Counted from the stretch's first letter, positions 21,789 to 32,171 are shown. The stretch: 64,000 bases of DNA from Mycobacterium spongiae (GCF_018278905.1 NZ_CP046600.1:4712001-4776000); one strand, 5' to 3'. Numbers and translations: made by a program. Notes: generated by a model not told the origin, from the letters alone.

Positions 21789-22946
21789 CTAGTTCACCAG
21801 CTCCACCACGGTGGCGTTCGCGGTTCCGCCGCCTTCGCACATAGTCTGCAACCCATAGCGAATCCCGTTGTCGCGCATATGATGTACCATCCGAGTTAGC
21901 AGCACGGCCCCGGAGGCCCCCAACGGATGGCCGAGCGCTATGGCTCCGCCCAACGGGTTCAGGCGCTGCGCCTCGGCTCCAGTTTCTGCCAACCACGCCA
22001 GCGGAACCGGCGCGAAGGCTTCGTTTACCTCGAAGACGCCGATCTCCGCGAGGGTAACCCCGGCCTTGCCCAGTACTTTCTCGGTCGCCGGGATCGGCCC
22101 GGTCAGCATGAGAACGGGATCCGCGCCGGTGACCGCGCCCGCGCGGTAGCGCACCATGGGCGTGAGCCCCAACTCCACAGCCATCTCCGAGGTGGTCACC
22201 AACAGCGCGGCGGCTCCGTCGGAGATCTGCGAGGAGTTGCCTGCGTGGATGACACCGCCTTCGGTGAACGCGGGCTTGAGCGCGGCCAGCTTCTCGACAC
22301 TGGTTTCCCGCCGCACCCCCTCATCCGCGAGCACGACCTCACCATCGACTCCCTTGTCTGGAAACACCGGAACGATCTGGTCGGCAAACGCTCCCCCATC
22401 CTGAGCAGCCGCCGCCCGCTCGTGCGACAAGGCCGCGTATTCGTCGAGCCGGCCGCGGGACAACCGCCACTTCGCGGCGATCATCTCTGCCGACAATCCC
22501 TGGTTGAAGGAAAAATCTTCATACCGGGCAAGGACTTTCGGGCCGTACGGCATGCCGGTAGCCCTGGCCGCGCCAAGCGGTACCCGACTCATCACCTCGA
22601 CGCCGCCGGCCACCACGACGTCCTGCTGGCCCGACATCACCGCGTGGGCCGCGAAGTCGAGGGCTTGCTGGCTGGATCCGCAAGCCCGGTTGACCGTAGT
22701 CCCTGGAATACGCTCCGGCCAGCCTGCGGCCAGGACCGCGAAGCGGCCGATGTTGCTGGACTGATCGCCGACCTGGGACACGCACCCCCAGATGACGTCG
22801 TCGATGATCTCGGGGCTAATACCGCAGCGGTCCAACAGTTCATTGAGGACGACCGCGGACAGGTCGGCGGCGTGCATTTCGGACAAACGGCCGTTGCGTT
22901 TGCCGACCGGGGTACGTACGGCGTCCACAATCACTGCTTCTCTCAT
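21789..22946 (-). CDS. Acetyl-CoA acetyltransferase (thiolase)
   Basis: 385 residues from ATG 22946 (MREAVIVDAVRTPVGKRNG); ATG 22967 (seven residues longer) has a GGTGGA upstream and is possible. The thiolase signatures are complete: nucleophilic Cys89 in TVNRACGSSQQ, VNEAFAP, His in IALGHPLGASGA, and a second Cys in TMCEGGGTAN. It cleaves a 3-ketoacyl-CoA or performs the reverse condensation. It converges on the P450 operon and is divergent from the PPE gene. Its sequence resembles steroid/side-chain thiolases of the FadA5 type, but the substrate is inferred only from context. Confidence 0.9.
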   Translation of the reverse strand: MREAVIVDAVRTPVGKRNGRLSEMHAADLSAVVLNELLDRCGISPEIIDDVIWGCVSQVGDQSSNIGRFAVLAAGWPERIPGTTVNRACGSSQQALDFAAHAVMSGQQDVVVAGGVEVMSRVPLGAARATGMPYGPKVLARYEDFSFNQGLSAEMIAAKWRLSRGRLDEYAALSHERAAAAQDGGAFADQIVPVFPDKGVDGEVVLADEGVRRETSVEKLAALKPAFTEGGVIHAGNSSQISDGAAALLVTTSEMAVELGLTPMVRYRAGAVTGADPVLMLTGPIPATEKVLGKAGVTLAEIGVFEVNEAFAPVPLAWLAETGAEAQRLNPLGGAIALGHPLGASGAVLLTRMVHHMRDNGIRYGLQTMCEGGGTANATVVELVN

Positions 22947-23309
22947 AAGGTCTGCTCCGCTCGACATATCTTGTCCACCGCCTAGTAAACGACGGGCGTG
23001 GCCCCGACCTGCGCGTGGGCGTCGTTCGCGGACGCGGCGACGCGGGTCGCGGGGTACCGAATGTTCCTTGGCGACCGCCAGAAGTTCTGGACTAGATCGA
23101 GGAAACGCCCAGGTTGCGCGGCGATTGACGTAACATTCAATATTCCTAGCTGCTAGGTTGCTCGAATTGCCCGACGATTGCCAGTGGGGGGTGGGGCGCC
23201 ACCTGATGTGTGCGTTGAGTGGGTGGGCGTCCGGCATTGCTCGGCGGGTGGTCACCCCGAGCGCCGCAGGCACCAGCCTTTCTCGGCAATCCCAACTAGG
23301 AGGACAGTT
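22947..23309. other. Divergent thiolase/PPE control region
   Basis: 363 bp between divergent starts. An AT-rich patch around 23126-23165 contains a TTGACG and several TA-rich elements that could be promoter parts; I cannot pick a clear pair. AGGAGG at 23298-23303 is the ribosome binding site of the PPE gene. Confidence 0.5.
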
Positions 23310-25154
23310 GTGACGAACTTTTCCGTGTTGCCACCGGAGATCAATTCTTTGCGGATGTTCTCTGGCGCCGGTTCGGAGCCGATGTTTAGCGCGTCGGCGG
23401 CCTGGGATGGGTTGGCCGCCGAGCTGGGGTCGGCCGCAGAGTCGTTTGGTTCGGTGACCTCGGGGTTGGCCAATCAGGCGTGGCAGGGCCCAGCGGCCGC
23501 GGCGATGGCGGCGGCAGCAGCTCCGTACGCGGGGTGGTTGGCCGCCGCCGCGACCCGGGCTGCGGGCGCGTCCGCGCAGGCCAAGGCCGTTGCGGGAGTC
23601 TTCGAGGCCGCACGTGCCGCGACCATCCATCCGTTGCTGGTGTCGGCCAACCGGAACGCGTTTGTGCAGCTGGTGATGTCGAATGTGCTTGGTCAGAACG
23701 CGCCGGCGATTGCGGCTACCGAGGCCGCCTACGAGGAGATGTGGGCTCAGGATGTGGCGGCCATGGCGGGCTACCACGGCGGGGTGTCCGAGGCGGCCGC
23801 ACAGTTGTCACCATGGCAGCAGACAGTGCACGAACTGCCCGGCCTGCCCGGCGCGCCAACAGCGACCGCCGCGGAGGCAACTACCGGCGCTCCGGCCGCG
23901 GCCACATCTCCGGCTGCCGCGCCGGCAGCGGCCATCGGCAACATCGGAAACTTCCAGCTGGGCGGCGGAAACATCGGTGATTCGAATCTGGGCAGCGGAA
24001 ACCAAGGCAACACCAACTTGGGCAGCGGGAATCAAGGCAACACCAACCTCGGCAGCGGAAATATCGGCAACACCAACGTCGGCAACGGAAACACCGGCAA
24101 CACCAACTTTGGCAGCGGCAATACCGGCACCACCAACACGGGCTTCGGGAACATCGGCGATGGGAACGTCGGAAGCGGAAACATCGGCAGCGGCAACCTC
24201 GGCAACGGAAACAGCGGCAGCTCCAACTTCGGCAGCGGAAACACCAACAACCTGAATATCGGTTTTGGGAACAATGGCTTGAGCAACTTCGGGCTGGGCA
24301 ACCTGGGCGACAACAACATCGGTTTTGGAAATCTCGGCAACAACAACATCGGGATCGGGCTCGTCGGCGACAACCAGGTAGGCATCAACTTCAGCGCGCT
24401 CAACTCGGGCATCGGGAACTTCGGATTCGGCAACTCCGGCAACAACAACATCGGCTTCTTCAACTCCGGTGACAACAACGTCGGATTCTTCAACTCGGGT
24501 GACGGCAACTTCGGCATATCGAACTCGGGGGCCATCAACACCGGCTTCGGGAACGCCGGAATGACGAACACGGGCTTCATCAACGGCGGCGACCAGAACT
24601 ACGGTTTCGGGAACTCCGGGCTCCGCGACGTCGGCGGCGGCAACTCCGGTACCGGCAACGTGGGCTTCGGCAACGCCGGCGATGCCAACACGGGCCACTG
24701 GAACTCGGGCAGCTACAACACCGGATTCAAGAACGCTGGCGACACCAACACGGGATGGGCAAACTCCGGCAACACAAACACGGGGTTCCTCAACTCGATC
24801 GACTTGAGCACCGGCGCGGGCAATCTCGGTCCAGTGGGTCCGAACTCGGGCTTCGGGAACATCGGCACCGGCAACTCAGGCTTCTTCAACACGAGCTCGG
24901 GTACGGGATTCAACTCCGGCTTGGCCAACACGAGCAGCGTTTTGGGCAGCTCCGGCATCGACAATGCGGGGGCGGGCTTCCAGGCGGGTATCGGCAACAC
25001 GGGCTCCGGCAACGCCGGCTATCTCAACACCGGCATGTTCAATGCGGGGATCTCGAACGCAAACACCCTCAACTCCGGCATTGGCCAGACGGGCAGCATG
25101 AATTCGGGCGCGTACAACAGAGGAACTGATCAGTCGGGCTTCTTTCGGCCGTAA
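23310..25154 (+). CDS. PPE-MPTR family protein
   Basis: 614 residues from GTG 23310, six bases after a perfect AGGAGG. Residues 1 to about 180 are the PPE domain ([19 protein letters not shown], WxG in [26 protein letters not shown]). A short Ala/Pro linker leads to MPTR repeats ([32 protein letters not shown]), which run to the end (FFRP). An ESX-exported surface protein is expected. No PE gene precedes it. It sits between the thiolase and the acyl-CoA dehydrogenase, and its stop is 11 bp from that of the convergent dehydrogenase. Confidence 0.94.
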   Translation: MTNFSVLPPEINSLRMFSGAGSEPMFSASAAWDGLAAELGSAAESFGSVTSGLANQAWQGPAAAAMAAAAAPYAGWLAAAATRAAGASAQAKAVAGVFEAARAATIHPLLVSANRNAFVQLVMSNVLGQNAPAIAATEAAYEEMWAQDVAAMAGYHGGVSEAAAQLSPWQQTVHELPGLPGAPTATAAEATTGAPAAATSPAAAPAAAIGNIGNFQLGGGNIGDSNLGSGNQGNTNLGSGNQGNTNLGSGNIGNTNVGNGNTGNTNFGSGNTGTTNTGFGNIGDGNVGSGNIGSGNLGNGNSGSSNFGSGNTNNLNIGFGNNGLSNFGLGNLGDNNIGFGNLGNNNIGIGLVGDNQVGINFSALNSGIGNFGFGNSGNNNIGFFNSGDNNVGFFNSGDGNFGISNSGAINTGFGNAGMTNTGFINGGDQNYGFGNSGLRDVGGGNSGTGNVGFGNAGDANTGHWNSGSYNTGFKNAGDTNTGWANSGNTNTGFLNSIDLSTGAGNLGPVGPNSGFGNIGTGNSGFFNTSSGTGFNSGLANTSSVLGSSGIDNAGAGFQAGIGNTGSGNAGYLNTGMFNAGISNANTLNSGIGQTGSMNSGAYNRGTDQSGFFRP

Positions 25155-25165
25155 CGGATCGACCT

Positions 25166-26341
25166 TCAGTAGCTTCTCGGCAGCTTGAGCGTGTGCGAGC
25201 CGAGAAAGTTCAGGATCATCTCCTGACTGATCGGCGCGATCTTCATGAGCCGGGCCTCGCGAAAGTAGCGCGCAACGTGGTACTCCTCGGCGTAGCCCAT
25301 GCCGCCGTGGGTTTGCAGAGCCCGATCCGCGGCGGTAAAGCCGGCATCGGCGCACAGGTACTTGGCACTGTTGGCCTCGCGCCCACAGGGTTTGCCGTTG
25401 TCATAGAGCCAGGTCGCCTTCCGCAACATCAGCTCGGCAGCGTCTAGCCGAGCCAGTGAGTCGGCGAGCGGGAACTGGATCCCCTGGTTCATGCCGATCG
25501 GCCGGCCAAAAACTTCGCGGTCGTTGGCGTAGCTCACGGCCTTGTCCAAGGCCACCCTGCCGATGCCGAGTGCCTCGGCCGCGATCAGCATACGCTCCGG
25601 GTTCAAACCGTCCAGGATGTACTGAAACCCCTTGCCTTCCTCACCGACTCGGTCCTCGACCGGAACAGTCAAGTTGTCGATGAACAGTTCGTTTGAGCTG
25701 ACGGCATTGCGGCCCATCTTGGCAATGGGACGGATGTCAACCCGGCTGCGGTCGAGATCAGTGAGGAACAGGGTCATACCGTCGGTCTTCTTGGACACTT
25801 CGTCATGGCGTTGGGTACGCGTCAGCAGCAGGATCTTGTCGGACTCCATCGCTTTGGAGATCCAAACCTTCCTGCCGTTGACGACATAGCGGTCCCCGTC
25901 GCGTTTGGCGAATGTGGTGATGCGCGACGTGTCCAGCCCAGCACCGGGTTCGGTCACCCCGAAACAGACGTGCACATCGCCGGTCGCGACAGGGGGCAAC
26001 GTGCGACGCTTGAGCTCCTCGGAGCCGTGCACGATCACCGGTTGCATCCCGAAGATCGACAAGTGGATCGAGCTGGCCGCGTTCATCCCGCCGCCGGATC
26101 TGGCGACCTCCTCGAGCAACAGTGTGGCCTCGGTGATGCCGAGACCATGCCCGCCGTACTCGGTGGGGATCGTCATCCCCAGCCAGCCGCCGTCGGCGAT
26201 GGCGCGGTAGAACTCGTTCGGAAATTGGTGCGCCTGGTCCTTCTCCATCCAGTAGTGATCGTCAAATTTCCGCGCCAACTCGGCAACCGACCGCCGGATC
26301 AACTCCTGGTCATCGGTCAGTTCGAAATTCATCCCAGCCAC
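25166..26341 (-). CDS. Acyl-CoA dehydrogenase
   Basis: 391 residues from a GTG with AAAGG upstream; ATG 26332 (MNFELTDDQE) is the alternative start. All acyl-CoA dehydrogenase domains are visible: N-terminal helical domain to about 115, beta domain with the FAD/substrate motif CFGVTEPGAGLDTSR, and C-terminal helical domain with QTHGGMGYAEEYHVARYFR. It oxidises an acyl-CoA to the 2-enoyl-CoA with FAD and passes electrons to ETF. It lies 33 bp downstream of the amidohydrolase gene on the same strand, so both are likely one operon under the divergent TetR regulator. Confidence 0.92.
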   Translation of the reverse strand: MAGMNFELTDDQELIRRSVAELARKFDDHYWMEKDQAHQFPNEFYRAIADGGWLGMTIPTEYGGHGLGITEATLLLEEVARSGGGMNAASSIHLSIFGMQPVIVHGSEELKRRTLPPVATGDVHVCFGVTEPGAGLDTSRITTFAKRDGDRYVVNGRKVWISKAMESDKILLLTRTQRHDEVSKKTDGMTLFLTDLDRSRVDIRPIAKMGRNAVSSNELFIDNLTVPVEDRVGEEGKGFQYILDGLNPERMLIAAEALGIGRVALDKAVSYANDREVFGRPIGMNQGIQFPLADSLARLDAAELMLRKATWLYDNGKPCGREANSAKYLCADAGFTAADRALQTHGGMGYAEEYHVARYFREARLMKIAPISQEMILNFLGSHTLKLPRSY

Positions 26342-26374
26342 GGGCCGCCTTTCACCGCGAGCAGACGGGGCGCT

Positions 26375-27673
26375 TCAGTCCTTGTTGCCGGCGAGCTCTT
26401 TGGCGCTGGCGGTAAACTCCGCGACCGACGAGCCCGACCTGCTGTCTTTATGGTGACTCAGCGCCCGAATGGACACATCGTGACCCGCCGCGGCCTTACG
26501 CAGCGCGCCAACATTGGCCTGCTCCCGCGGGATGTGGGTGAAAGGATCGAACGAATACCAGCGCATGGCGTTTTCGTGGGTCATCTTGTTGATCTCGTCG
26601 CCCGGCACGTCGTTCAACGACAGTACTTCCCACAGCTCTTCGGGTGCGCCCGGCCACAACGAGTCGCTGTGTGGGTAGTCGGCCTCCCAGGCGATGTTGT
26701 CGACGCCGATCATGTTGCGCAGCGACACACCCACCTTGTCACTGATGAAACACGTCAGGAAGTGGTCGCGGAACACCTCGCTGGGTAGCTTGCCTCCGAA
26801 ATTCTGGTGGGTCCATGTCGAGTGCATCTCGAACGTCCGGTCCGCTCGTTCGAGGAAATAGGGGATCCAGCCGGTGCCGCCCTCGGACAGGGCGATCTTC
26901 AGCTCCGGATATTCCTTGATCGGTTTGGACCACAGCAGGTCCGCGGCGGCCTGCACAATGTTCATCGGCTGCAGGGTGATCAGTACGTCCATTGGCGCGT
27001 CCGGGGCGGTGATTGCCAGCTTGCCGGAGGATCCAATATGGATGTTCATCACGGTGTTGGTGTCGCACAACGCCTTCCACAGCGGATTCCAATACTCGTT
27101 GTGAAAACTGGGGTAACCCATCGCCGCTGGGTTCTCGCTGAAGGTCAATGCGTGCACGCCCTTCTTCGAGACGCGTCGCACCTCGGCGGCGCACGCCTCG
27201 GCGTCCCAGATCACCGGCAACGCCATGGGAATGAAACGAGCCGGATACGCACCGCACCATTCGTCGATATGCCAGTCGTTGTAGGCCTGCACCAGGGCCA
27301 CGGAGAACTCGGGGTCGTCGGTGGCGAACAGGCGCCCGGCAAAGCCGGGAAAAGACGGAAAGCAAATCGAGGCCAGGATGCCCCCAGCATTCATGTCCTT
27401 GATTCGTTCGTCGACGTTGTAGCAACCGGGCCGGATCTCGTCCAAACCCTGCGGCTCCAACCCGTATTCCTCTTTGGGTCGCCCGGCCACGGCATTGAGC
27501 GCCACGTTCGGAATCACCATGTCGCGGAACTTCCACATATCCGAGCCGTCGGGGTTGTGCACCAGCCGCGGCGCGTCGTCGACGTACTTGGCCGCCAGAT
27601 GGTTCTTGAACATGTTCGGCGGTTCGACGGTGTGGTCATCGACGCTGATCAGGATCATGTCGTCTTTGTTCAT
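26375..27673 (-). CDS. Amidohydrolase family protein
   Basis: 432 residues from ATG 27673, with GGAGAGGA just upstream; an open frame continues upstream but lacks family sequence. ACMSD-like amidohydrolase-2: Asp12-Asp-His14 in ISVDDHTVEPP, His in MNIHIGSSG, and Asp in WEADYPHSDSLWP. Unlike the protein at 14652, the metal residues are all present. It is probably co-transcribed with the acyl-CoA dehydrogenase. Proteins of this subgroup are common in mycobacterial lipid and aromatic catabolism regions; the substrate is unknown. Confidence 0.9.
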   Translation of the reverse strand: MNKDDMILISVDDHTVEPPNMFKNHLAAKYVDDAPRLVHNPDGSDMWKFRDMVIPNVALNAVAGRPKEEYGLEPQGLDEIRPGCYNVDERIKDMNAGGILASICFPSFPGFAGRLFATDDPEFSVALVQAYNDWHIDEWCGAYPARFIPMALPVIWDAEACAAEVRRVSKKGVHALTFSENPAAMGYPSFHNEYWNPLWKALCDTNTVMNIHIGSSGKLAITAPDAPMDVLITLQPMNIVQAAADLLWSKPIKEYPELKIALSEGGTGWIPYFLERADRTFEMHSTWTHQNFGGKLPSEVFRDHFLTCFISDKVGVSLRNMIGVDNIAWEADYPHSDSLWPGAPEELWEVLSLNDVPGDEINKMTHENAMRWYSFDPFTHIPREQANVGALRKAAAGHDVSIRALSHHKDSRSGSSVAEFTASAKELAGNKD

Positions 27674-27987
27674 GGCCGTTCCTCTCCCCTGAACCCATTG
27701 AGCCCCTGAACCCATTGAGCGTCCGCCACACGGCAAGCGGGCATTGGCGAGTCGGCGCCCGGGCGAAAGATCTCATGTTGAAAACTATCTTCTCGCAACG
27801 CGAGAATCAACATCCAGGCACGCGGCCCGCAGGCTCCCCGGCTGAACCGCGGTGGACGAGGCAAGGGCGCGTCCGCCCGGAGCAGTCCTCCATGGCTTGT
27901 CGCGCCGTGCTCGAAGCCGAACCGAGACGGTATTCTCCGGTAGAGTCCAACCATGTTCTCGTCACACGGAAATCAATCGAGCCAGTG
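27674..27987. other. Divergent amidohydrolase/TetR control region
   Basis: About 310 bp. It holds a 17-bp inverted repeat at 27790-27806, annotated separately, and a short tandem duplication (TGAACCCATTGAGC at about 27690-27703 and again at 27707-27720) just upstream of the amidohydrolase ribosome binding site. No gene is seen. Confidence 0.6.
27790..27806. promoter_or_regulatory. Candidate TetR-family operator
   Basis: TTCTCGC-AAC-GCGAGAA is a perfect 7-bp inverted repeat with a 3-nt spacer, in the region between the amidohydrolase operon and its divergent TetR gene. Size and position fit autoregulation plus control of the operon. TGTTGA (27776-27781) and TCAACA (27807-27812) form an outer, asymmetric pair. 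Confidence 0.55.
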
Positions 27988-28647
27988 GTGACCAGCACGC
28001 GCGACGAGCCGGCCTGGAAGCAACGCGCGGTCGAGCGGTCCATCAAGACCGCGAAACTTCGTGCGGCGCAGCGCGTTCAGCGCTTCCTGGACGCAGCGCA
28101 GGCCATCATCATCGAGAAGGGCAGCACGGACTTCACCGTCCAGGAGGTCGTCGACCGGTCACGCCAATCACTTCGCAGTTTCTACCTGCAGTTCGACGGA
28201 AAGCACGAGCTCTTGCTGGCGCTGTTCGAAGACGCGTTGAGCCGGTCGGCCGACCAAATCCGTGCCGCCACGGAAAGCAGCACCGATCCGCTCGAGCGCC
28301 TGCGGGTTGCCGTTGAGCTGTTGTACGAGGCCTCGCGCGCGGACCCGACGGCAACCAGACTCCTGTACACCGATTTTGCGCCCCGGTTGCTGACCACCCA
28401 TCCCGCTGAGGTCAAAGCCGCTCACGCGCCGCTGTTAGCGTTGCTCTCCGAGCTCATGGAAGCCGCGGCCGAGGCCGGCCAGTTGCGTCCCGGCATCAAT
28501 CTCAGGCGGTTCGCGGCCATGACGATGCAGACGGTCATGTTCATCGGCCAATCCAGCGGCGGCACCGAGGATGAGACAGCCCACCCGATCACCGCCGAGG
28601 AGGTGTGGGATTTCTGTTCGCGAGGCCTTGCCAACGTCAACGCCTGA
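27988..28647 (+). CDS. TetR-family transcriptional regulator
   Basis: 219 residues if GTG 27988 is the start; adjacent GTG 27985 and an upstream ATG 27892 are in frame, and no ribosome binding site settles the choice. The N-terminal DNA-binding domain spans about residues 30-75 (AAQAIIIEKGSTDFTVQEVVDRSRQSLRSFY, with KHELLLALFE after it). The rest is the helical ligand-binding domain. It is divergent from the amidohydrolase/acyl-CoA dehydrogenase pair and probably represses it, with an acyl-CoA or pathway intermediate as ligand. Confidence 0.87.
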   Translation: MTSTRDEPAWKQRAVERSIKTAKLRAAQRVQRFLDAAQAIIIEKGSTDFTVQEVVDRSRQSLRSFYLQFDGKHELLLALFEDALSRSADQIRAATESSTDPLERLRVAVELLYEASRADPTATRLLYTDFAPRLLTTHPAEVKAAHAPLLALLSELMEAAAEAGQLRPGINLRRFAAMTMQTVMFIGQSSGGTEDETAHPITAEEVWDFCSRGLANVNA

Positions 28648-28739
28648 GCGTGACCTGATCACAGCCCAACGGCCGTCTCCTCATGCCCGGGCCGCCCCGC
28701 CGGGCGACCCTGGTGGCGGGGTGAAATAAGGTTCGCCCT

Positions 28740-29570
28740 GTGGACGGATTCGAGGGGCGCGGGGCGGTGATCACCGGCGGTGCGAGTGGTATCGGCCTGG
28801 CCAGCGCGGCCGAATTCGCCCGCCGCGGTGCCCAGGTGGTGCTCGCTGATATCGACAAGCCGGCGCTGGAACAATCCGTGGCACAGCTGCGTTCCGAGGG
28901 ATTTGACGCACACGGGGTCGTCTGCGATGTCCGCCACGTGGACCAAGTCACCGATCTCGCAGCCGAAGCCGGCCGCCTCCTGGGCCGCGTCGACATCGTC
29001 TTCAGCAACGCCGGCATCGTCATCGCGGGTCCGATCGCTCAGATGACGCACGAAGACTGGCGGTTCGTCATCGATGTCGACCTGTGGGGTTCGATTCATA
29101 CCGTCGAAGCGTTCCTGCCAGGGTTACTCGACCAGGGCGGCCACCTCGTGTTCACCGCGTCGTTCGCGGGCCTGGTACCCAACGCGGGTCTCGGCGCGTA
29201 TGGCGTTGCCAAGTATGGCGTTGTCGCTCTGGCGGAGACGCTGGCCCGTGAGGTCAAGGACAGCGGTGTCGGGGTGTCCGTCATGTGCCCGATGGTGATC
29301 GAAACCAACCTGGTCACCAATTCTGGACGCATCCGCCATGCCGACGACGGGCAGCCGTCCACGCCCGACGCGCCGGGTGCGCTGGGGCCCCTGCCAGAGC
29401 AGGACGCGACCATGACCCTCGCGGACGTGGCCAGTTTGACCGCGGACGCGATTCTGGCCAACCGCTTGTACGTCCTTCCGCACCAGGCCGCACGTGCACC
29501 GATCGGCCGCAGGTTCGAGCGCATTGACCGCACGTTCGAGGCGCAGGCCGCCGAAGGGTGGCGCCACTAA
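28740..29570 (+). CDS. Short-chain dehydrogenase/reductase (Rv0851c-like)
   Basis: 276 residues from GTG 28740. Classical SDR: NAD(P) motif TGGASGIG at about residues 12-19, structural NAG in VFSNAGIV, and active site Ser ... Tyr-x-x-x-Lys in TASFAGLVPNAGLGAYGVAKYG. It matches the M. tuberculosis Rv0851c product closely along its length, as I remember that sequence. It oxidises or reduces an alcohol/ketone; the substrate is unknown. It marks the start of the block syntenic with Rv0835-Rv0851c and converges on the MFS gene. Confidence 0.92.
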   Translation: MDGFEGRGAVITGGASGIGLASAAEFARRGAQVVLADIDKPALEQSVAQLRSEGFDAHGVVCDVRHVDQVTDLAAEAGRLLGRVDIVFSNAGIVIAGPIAQMTHEDWRFVIDVDLWGSIHTVEAFLPGLLDQGGHLVFTASFAGLVPNAGLGAYGVAKYGVVALAETLAREVKDSGVGVSVMCPMVIETNLVTNSGRIRHADDGQPSTPDAPGALGPLPEQDATMTLADVASLTADAILANRLYVLPHQAARAPIGRRFERIDRTFEAQAAEGWRH

Positions 29571-29613
29571 CGGCGCTCGCTGGAGTCATGCCCGGTCCGG
29601 GGTTCGATCGTGT

Positions 29614-30897
29614 CTAGGTGGCCTGGGAGCATAGTTGCGCTTTGGGCTGCCACCGGCGGTTCGAGTTTCGGGAACCGGAGGCGTACCGGTCCAGCCGTGA
29701 CAACCCGAAGGCCGCAACGAGTCCCACCAGAATCAAGCTGCCCCAAACGATCTCATCGGCGTTGACGCGATGGGCCACGGTCATGAGCGACCCGACAACG
29801 ACGTTTCCGATGAGAATTCCGGCGCCCACGATCGTGCTGTAGAAGCCATAGTGGGTGGCAACTAGCCGGTCACCGGACAGCGACACCACGGTTCGCATCT
29901 CGAACGGGAACAAGGCCGCGGATGCGATCGCAAGCAGGCTCGCGGCCAGCAGGAGCGCTGCGATCGCTGCCACAGTCCCGAACCGTAGACCATTCGGAAC
30001 AATCGCAAGGGGCACGAACGACGCCGCGAGGATCGTCGCCCCGACGGCCAGGCTGCGCCCGACGCCCCAGCGGGCGGCGAACCAGGACGTGATTCGCAGT
30101 TGTCCGACGATCGCGACCAGTCCTGACAGTGCGAACATCGCCGCGATGAGGAGCGACTGATTGTGCGGCGCTAGCAGCGAGGCCTGCATGGGAAGCGCAA
30201 GATAGATCTGGAACGACAGCACATAGCACCCGATCATCGTTGCCGCGAACCACAGAAACGGCCGATTCTGCACGACGGTCCGCCAGTCCACAAGAATCGA
30301 CGTTGGTTCGCTACTCGGGTCTGCTTGGTGTTGTGGTAGCGCGAGTAGCTGCACGATTGTCAGTGCGGCGAAGACCGCTGCGGCGCCCAGCACGGTCATC
30401 CGGAAATCAAGCGCCAGCAACGCCAGTCCCACCAGCGGGCCGAGCAAGATCCCCGACTGATAGAAGACGTTGAACATCGCGAACGCTTCGATCTTTCGGG
30501 CACCGGATTCGACCGCGAGGTAGGCGCGCACCGCGGGATTGAACAGGGCGCCGGCAAAACCCGTTGCAGCCGAGGCGATCAGCACGCTCGGAAGCGATTG
30601 CGCGAACACCAGCAACGCGAACCCGCCCGTGCGTACCAGACATCCCGCAACGATCAGCGGTTTGTAGCCGAACCGATCAGCCAGCGTGCCGCCCACGAAG
30701 AACATGCCCTGCTGCGAGAAGTTGCGCACGCCCATCACCAGACCCACCGCCCACGCGGCCAGCCCAAGCGGGCCGGCTAGATAATCGGCCAGGTACGGCA
30801 TCAGCATGTAGAAACCGAGGTTGATCCCGAACTGATTGACCATCAGCACCCGGCTCGGACGGTTAAAGCTGCGGAACTGCGCGAGCAGGCCCATCAT
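29614..30897 (-). CDS. MFS transporter (Rv0849 position)
   Basis: 427 residues from ATG 30897. ATGATG overlaps the stop of the upstream cysteine-synthase-like gene, so the two are translationally coupled. About 12 hydrophobic segments; the MFS loop motif is visible as [14 protein letters not shown]. It is an inner-membrane efflux or uptake carrier. In M. tuberculosis the corresponding lpqS-Rv0848-Rv0849 transcript is induced by copper through RicR, so a role in copper stress is likely, but the substrate is not known. Confidence 0.88.
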   Translation of the reverse strand: MMGLLAQFRSFNRPSRVLMVNQFGINLGFYMLMPYLADYLAGPLGLAAWAVGLVMGVRNFSQQGMFFVGGTLADRFGYKPLIVAGCLVRTGGFALLVFAQSLPSVLIASAATGFAGALFNPAVRAYLAVESGARKIEAFAMFNVFYQSGILLGPLVGLALLALDFRMTVLGAAAVFAALTIVQLLALPQHQADPSSEPTSILVDWRTVVQNRPFLWFAATMIGCYVLSFQIYLALPMQASLLAPHNQSLLIAAMFALSGLVAIVGQLRITSWFAARWGVGRSLAVGATILAASFVPLAIVPNGLRFGTVAAIAALLLAASLLAIASAALFPFEMRTVVSLSGDRLVATHYGFYSTIVGAGILIGNVVVGSLMTVAHRVNADEIVWGSLILVGLVAAFGLSRLDRYASGSRNSNRRWQPKAQLCSQAT

Positions 30898-32171
30898 GCC
30901 GCCACCTGAGCGGGGTCGAAAACCGTGGTGCTGCGGGTCCACCGGGTGATGACGGCGTCGGAGGGCGCGGCAATCTCCTCAGGCTCAGCAGGGGGTGCGC
31001 CGCTGAGCAGGTTGTGGTCGTTGCAGTACCGGTCGTTGTAGACGGTGTCGAAGTAGCGCTGCGGGCCGTCTGGGAAGACGGCGGCGATAGTGGTGTCGGC
31101 CGGCAGGTTTCGCGCGGCCCATCCGGCGACCAGCCCGACCGCACCAACACTCCATCCCCCGCTGGCGTAGTGGTTTGCGGCCAGCGAACGGCACGCCCAG
31201 ACGGCTTCGGCGGGAGCAACCCAGTGCACTTCGTTGAACGCGCCATAGTCGACGTTGCGGGGATAGATGCTGGACCCCAGCCCGCGCATCAACCTGCTCG
31301 ACGCGGGTTGGCCGAAGATGGTCGACCCGATGGTGTCCACACCGATCAGCTGCATAGCCGGGTTGTACTCGCGCAGCACTCGGGCCACACCGGCGGAATG
31401 TCCGCCGGTGCCCACCGAGCACACCAGCACATCGACGCGCCCCAGCTGGGCAACCAGCTCCAGCGCCAGCGGCCGGTAGGCGTCCACGTTGTCGGGGTTG
31501 TTGTACTGGTTGGGATTCCACGCGCCGGGGTCAGCCGCCATCAGCTGAGCAACCCGGTCTTTGCGCGCTTGTTGCCACCCGCCGACCGGGTGTGGCTCGG
31601 TCACCATGTCGACCCGAGCGCCATAGGCGGTCAGCATGCGCGCAATGATGGGTTCCAGACCTGGGTCGGTGACCAACGTGACCGGATGCTGATACACGGT
31701 GCCAGCCAAGGCTAGCCCTAATCCGAGTGTGCCGCTGGTTGATTCGATAATGGCGCCGCCGGGTGCGAGGTCCCCACGAGCACGGGCGCGCTCGACCATG
31801 TGCATCGCCGGACGGTCCTTCATGCCGCCGGGGTTGAATCCTTCCAGCTTGGCCCAGAACCCACGATCGGCCGTGCCCATGAGGTTCGCGGGTGCCGACG
31901 CGTCGCGTATCCACAGCACCGGGGTGTTGCCGACCATGGCGCCCGGGTGGCGATTGCGGCCGGGCGCCCGACGCTGTTCGTCTGGCGCCGGCCGGTAACG
32001 GTCCCGCGTTGGTCGCTGCCTGACGGTGGTGAGGTGCGACCGGCTGGGAATGGCTCTCGGTGGGTTGGTCGAGGTTACGGCGGCCGAGTTTTCCACGCGG
32101 GCAGGGGTTCCTTCAGTGCTCTCAGTGCTCTCAACGCTCTCAAGGGCATGGGTGGTCCAGCTGTTGGTCAT
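30894..32171 (-). CDS. Cysteine synthase-family PLP enzyme in the lpqS operon
   Basis: 425 residues. The first 75 or so are low-complexity and Arg-rich ([17 protein letters not shown]), so a later start is possible. The core is a fold-type II PLP enzyme: Lys of the Schiff base in [12 protein letters not shown], substrate loop [13 protein letters not shown], and phosphate-binding loop GTGGHSAG. It occupies the place of cysK2 (Rv0848) in M. tuberculosis but looks like a different subgroup of the family to me, so I give no symbol. It likely makes a cysteine derivative from an activated serine and a sulfur donor. It is 106 bp downstream of lpqS and coupled to the MFS gene. Confidence 0.82.
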   Translation of the reverse strand: MTNSWTTHALESVESTESTEGTPARVENSAAVTSTNPPRAIPSRSHLTTVRQRPTRDRYRPAPDEQRRAPGRNRHPGAMVGNTPVLWIRDASAPANLMGTADRGFWAKLEGFNPGGMKDRPAMHMVERARARGDLAPGGAIIESTSGTLGLGLALAGTVYQHPVTLVTDPGLEPIIARMLTAYGARVDMVTEPHPVGGWQQARKDRVAQLMAADPGAWNPNQYNNPDNVDAYRPLALELVAQLGRVDVLVCSVGTGGHSAGVARVLREYNPAMQLIGVDTIGSTIFGQPASSRLMRGLGSSIYPRNVDYGAFNEVHWVAPAEAVWACRSLAANHYASGGWSVGAVGLVAGWAARNLPADTTIAAVFPDGPQRYFDTVYNDRYCNDHNLLSGAPPAEPEEIAAPSDAVITRWTRSTTVFDPAQVAA

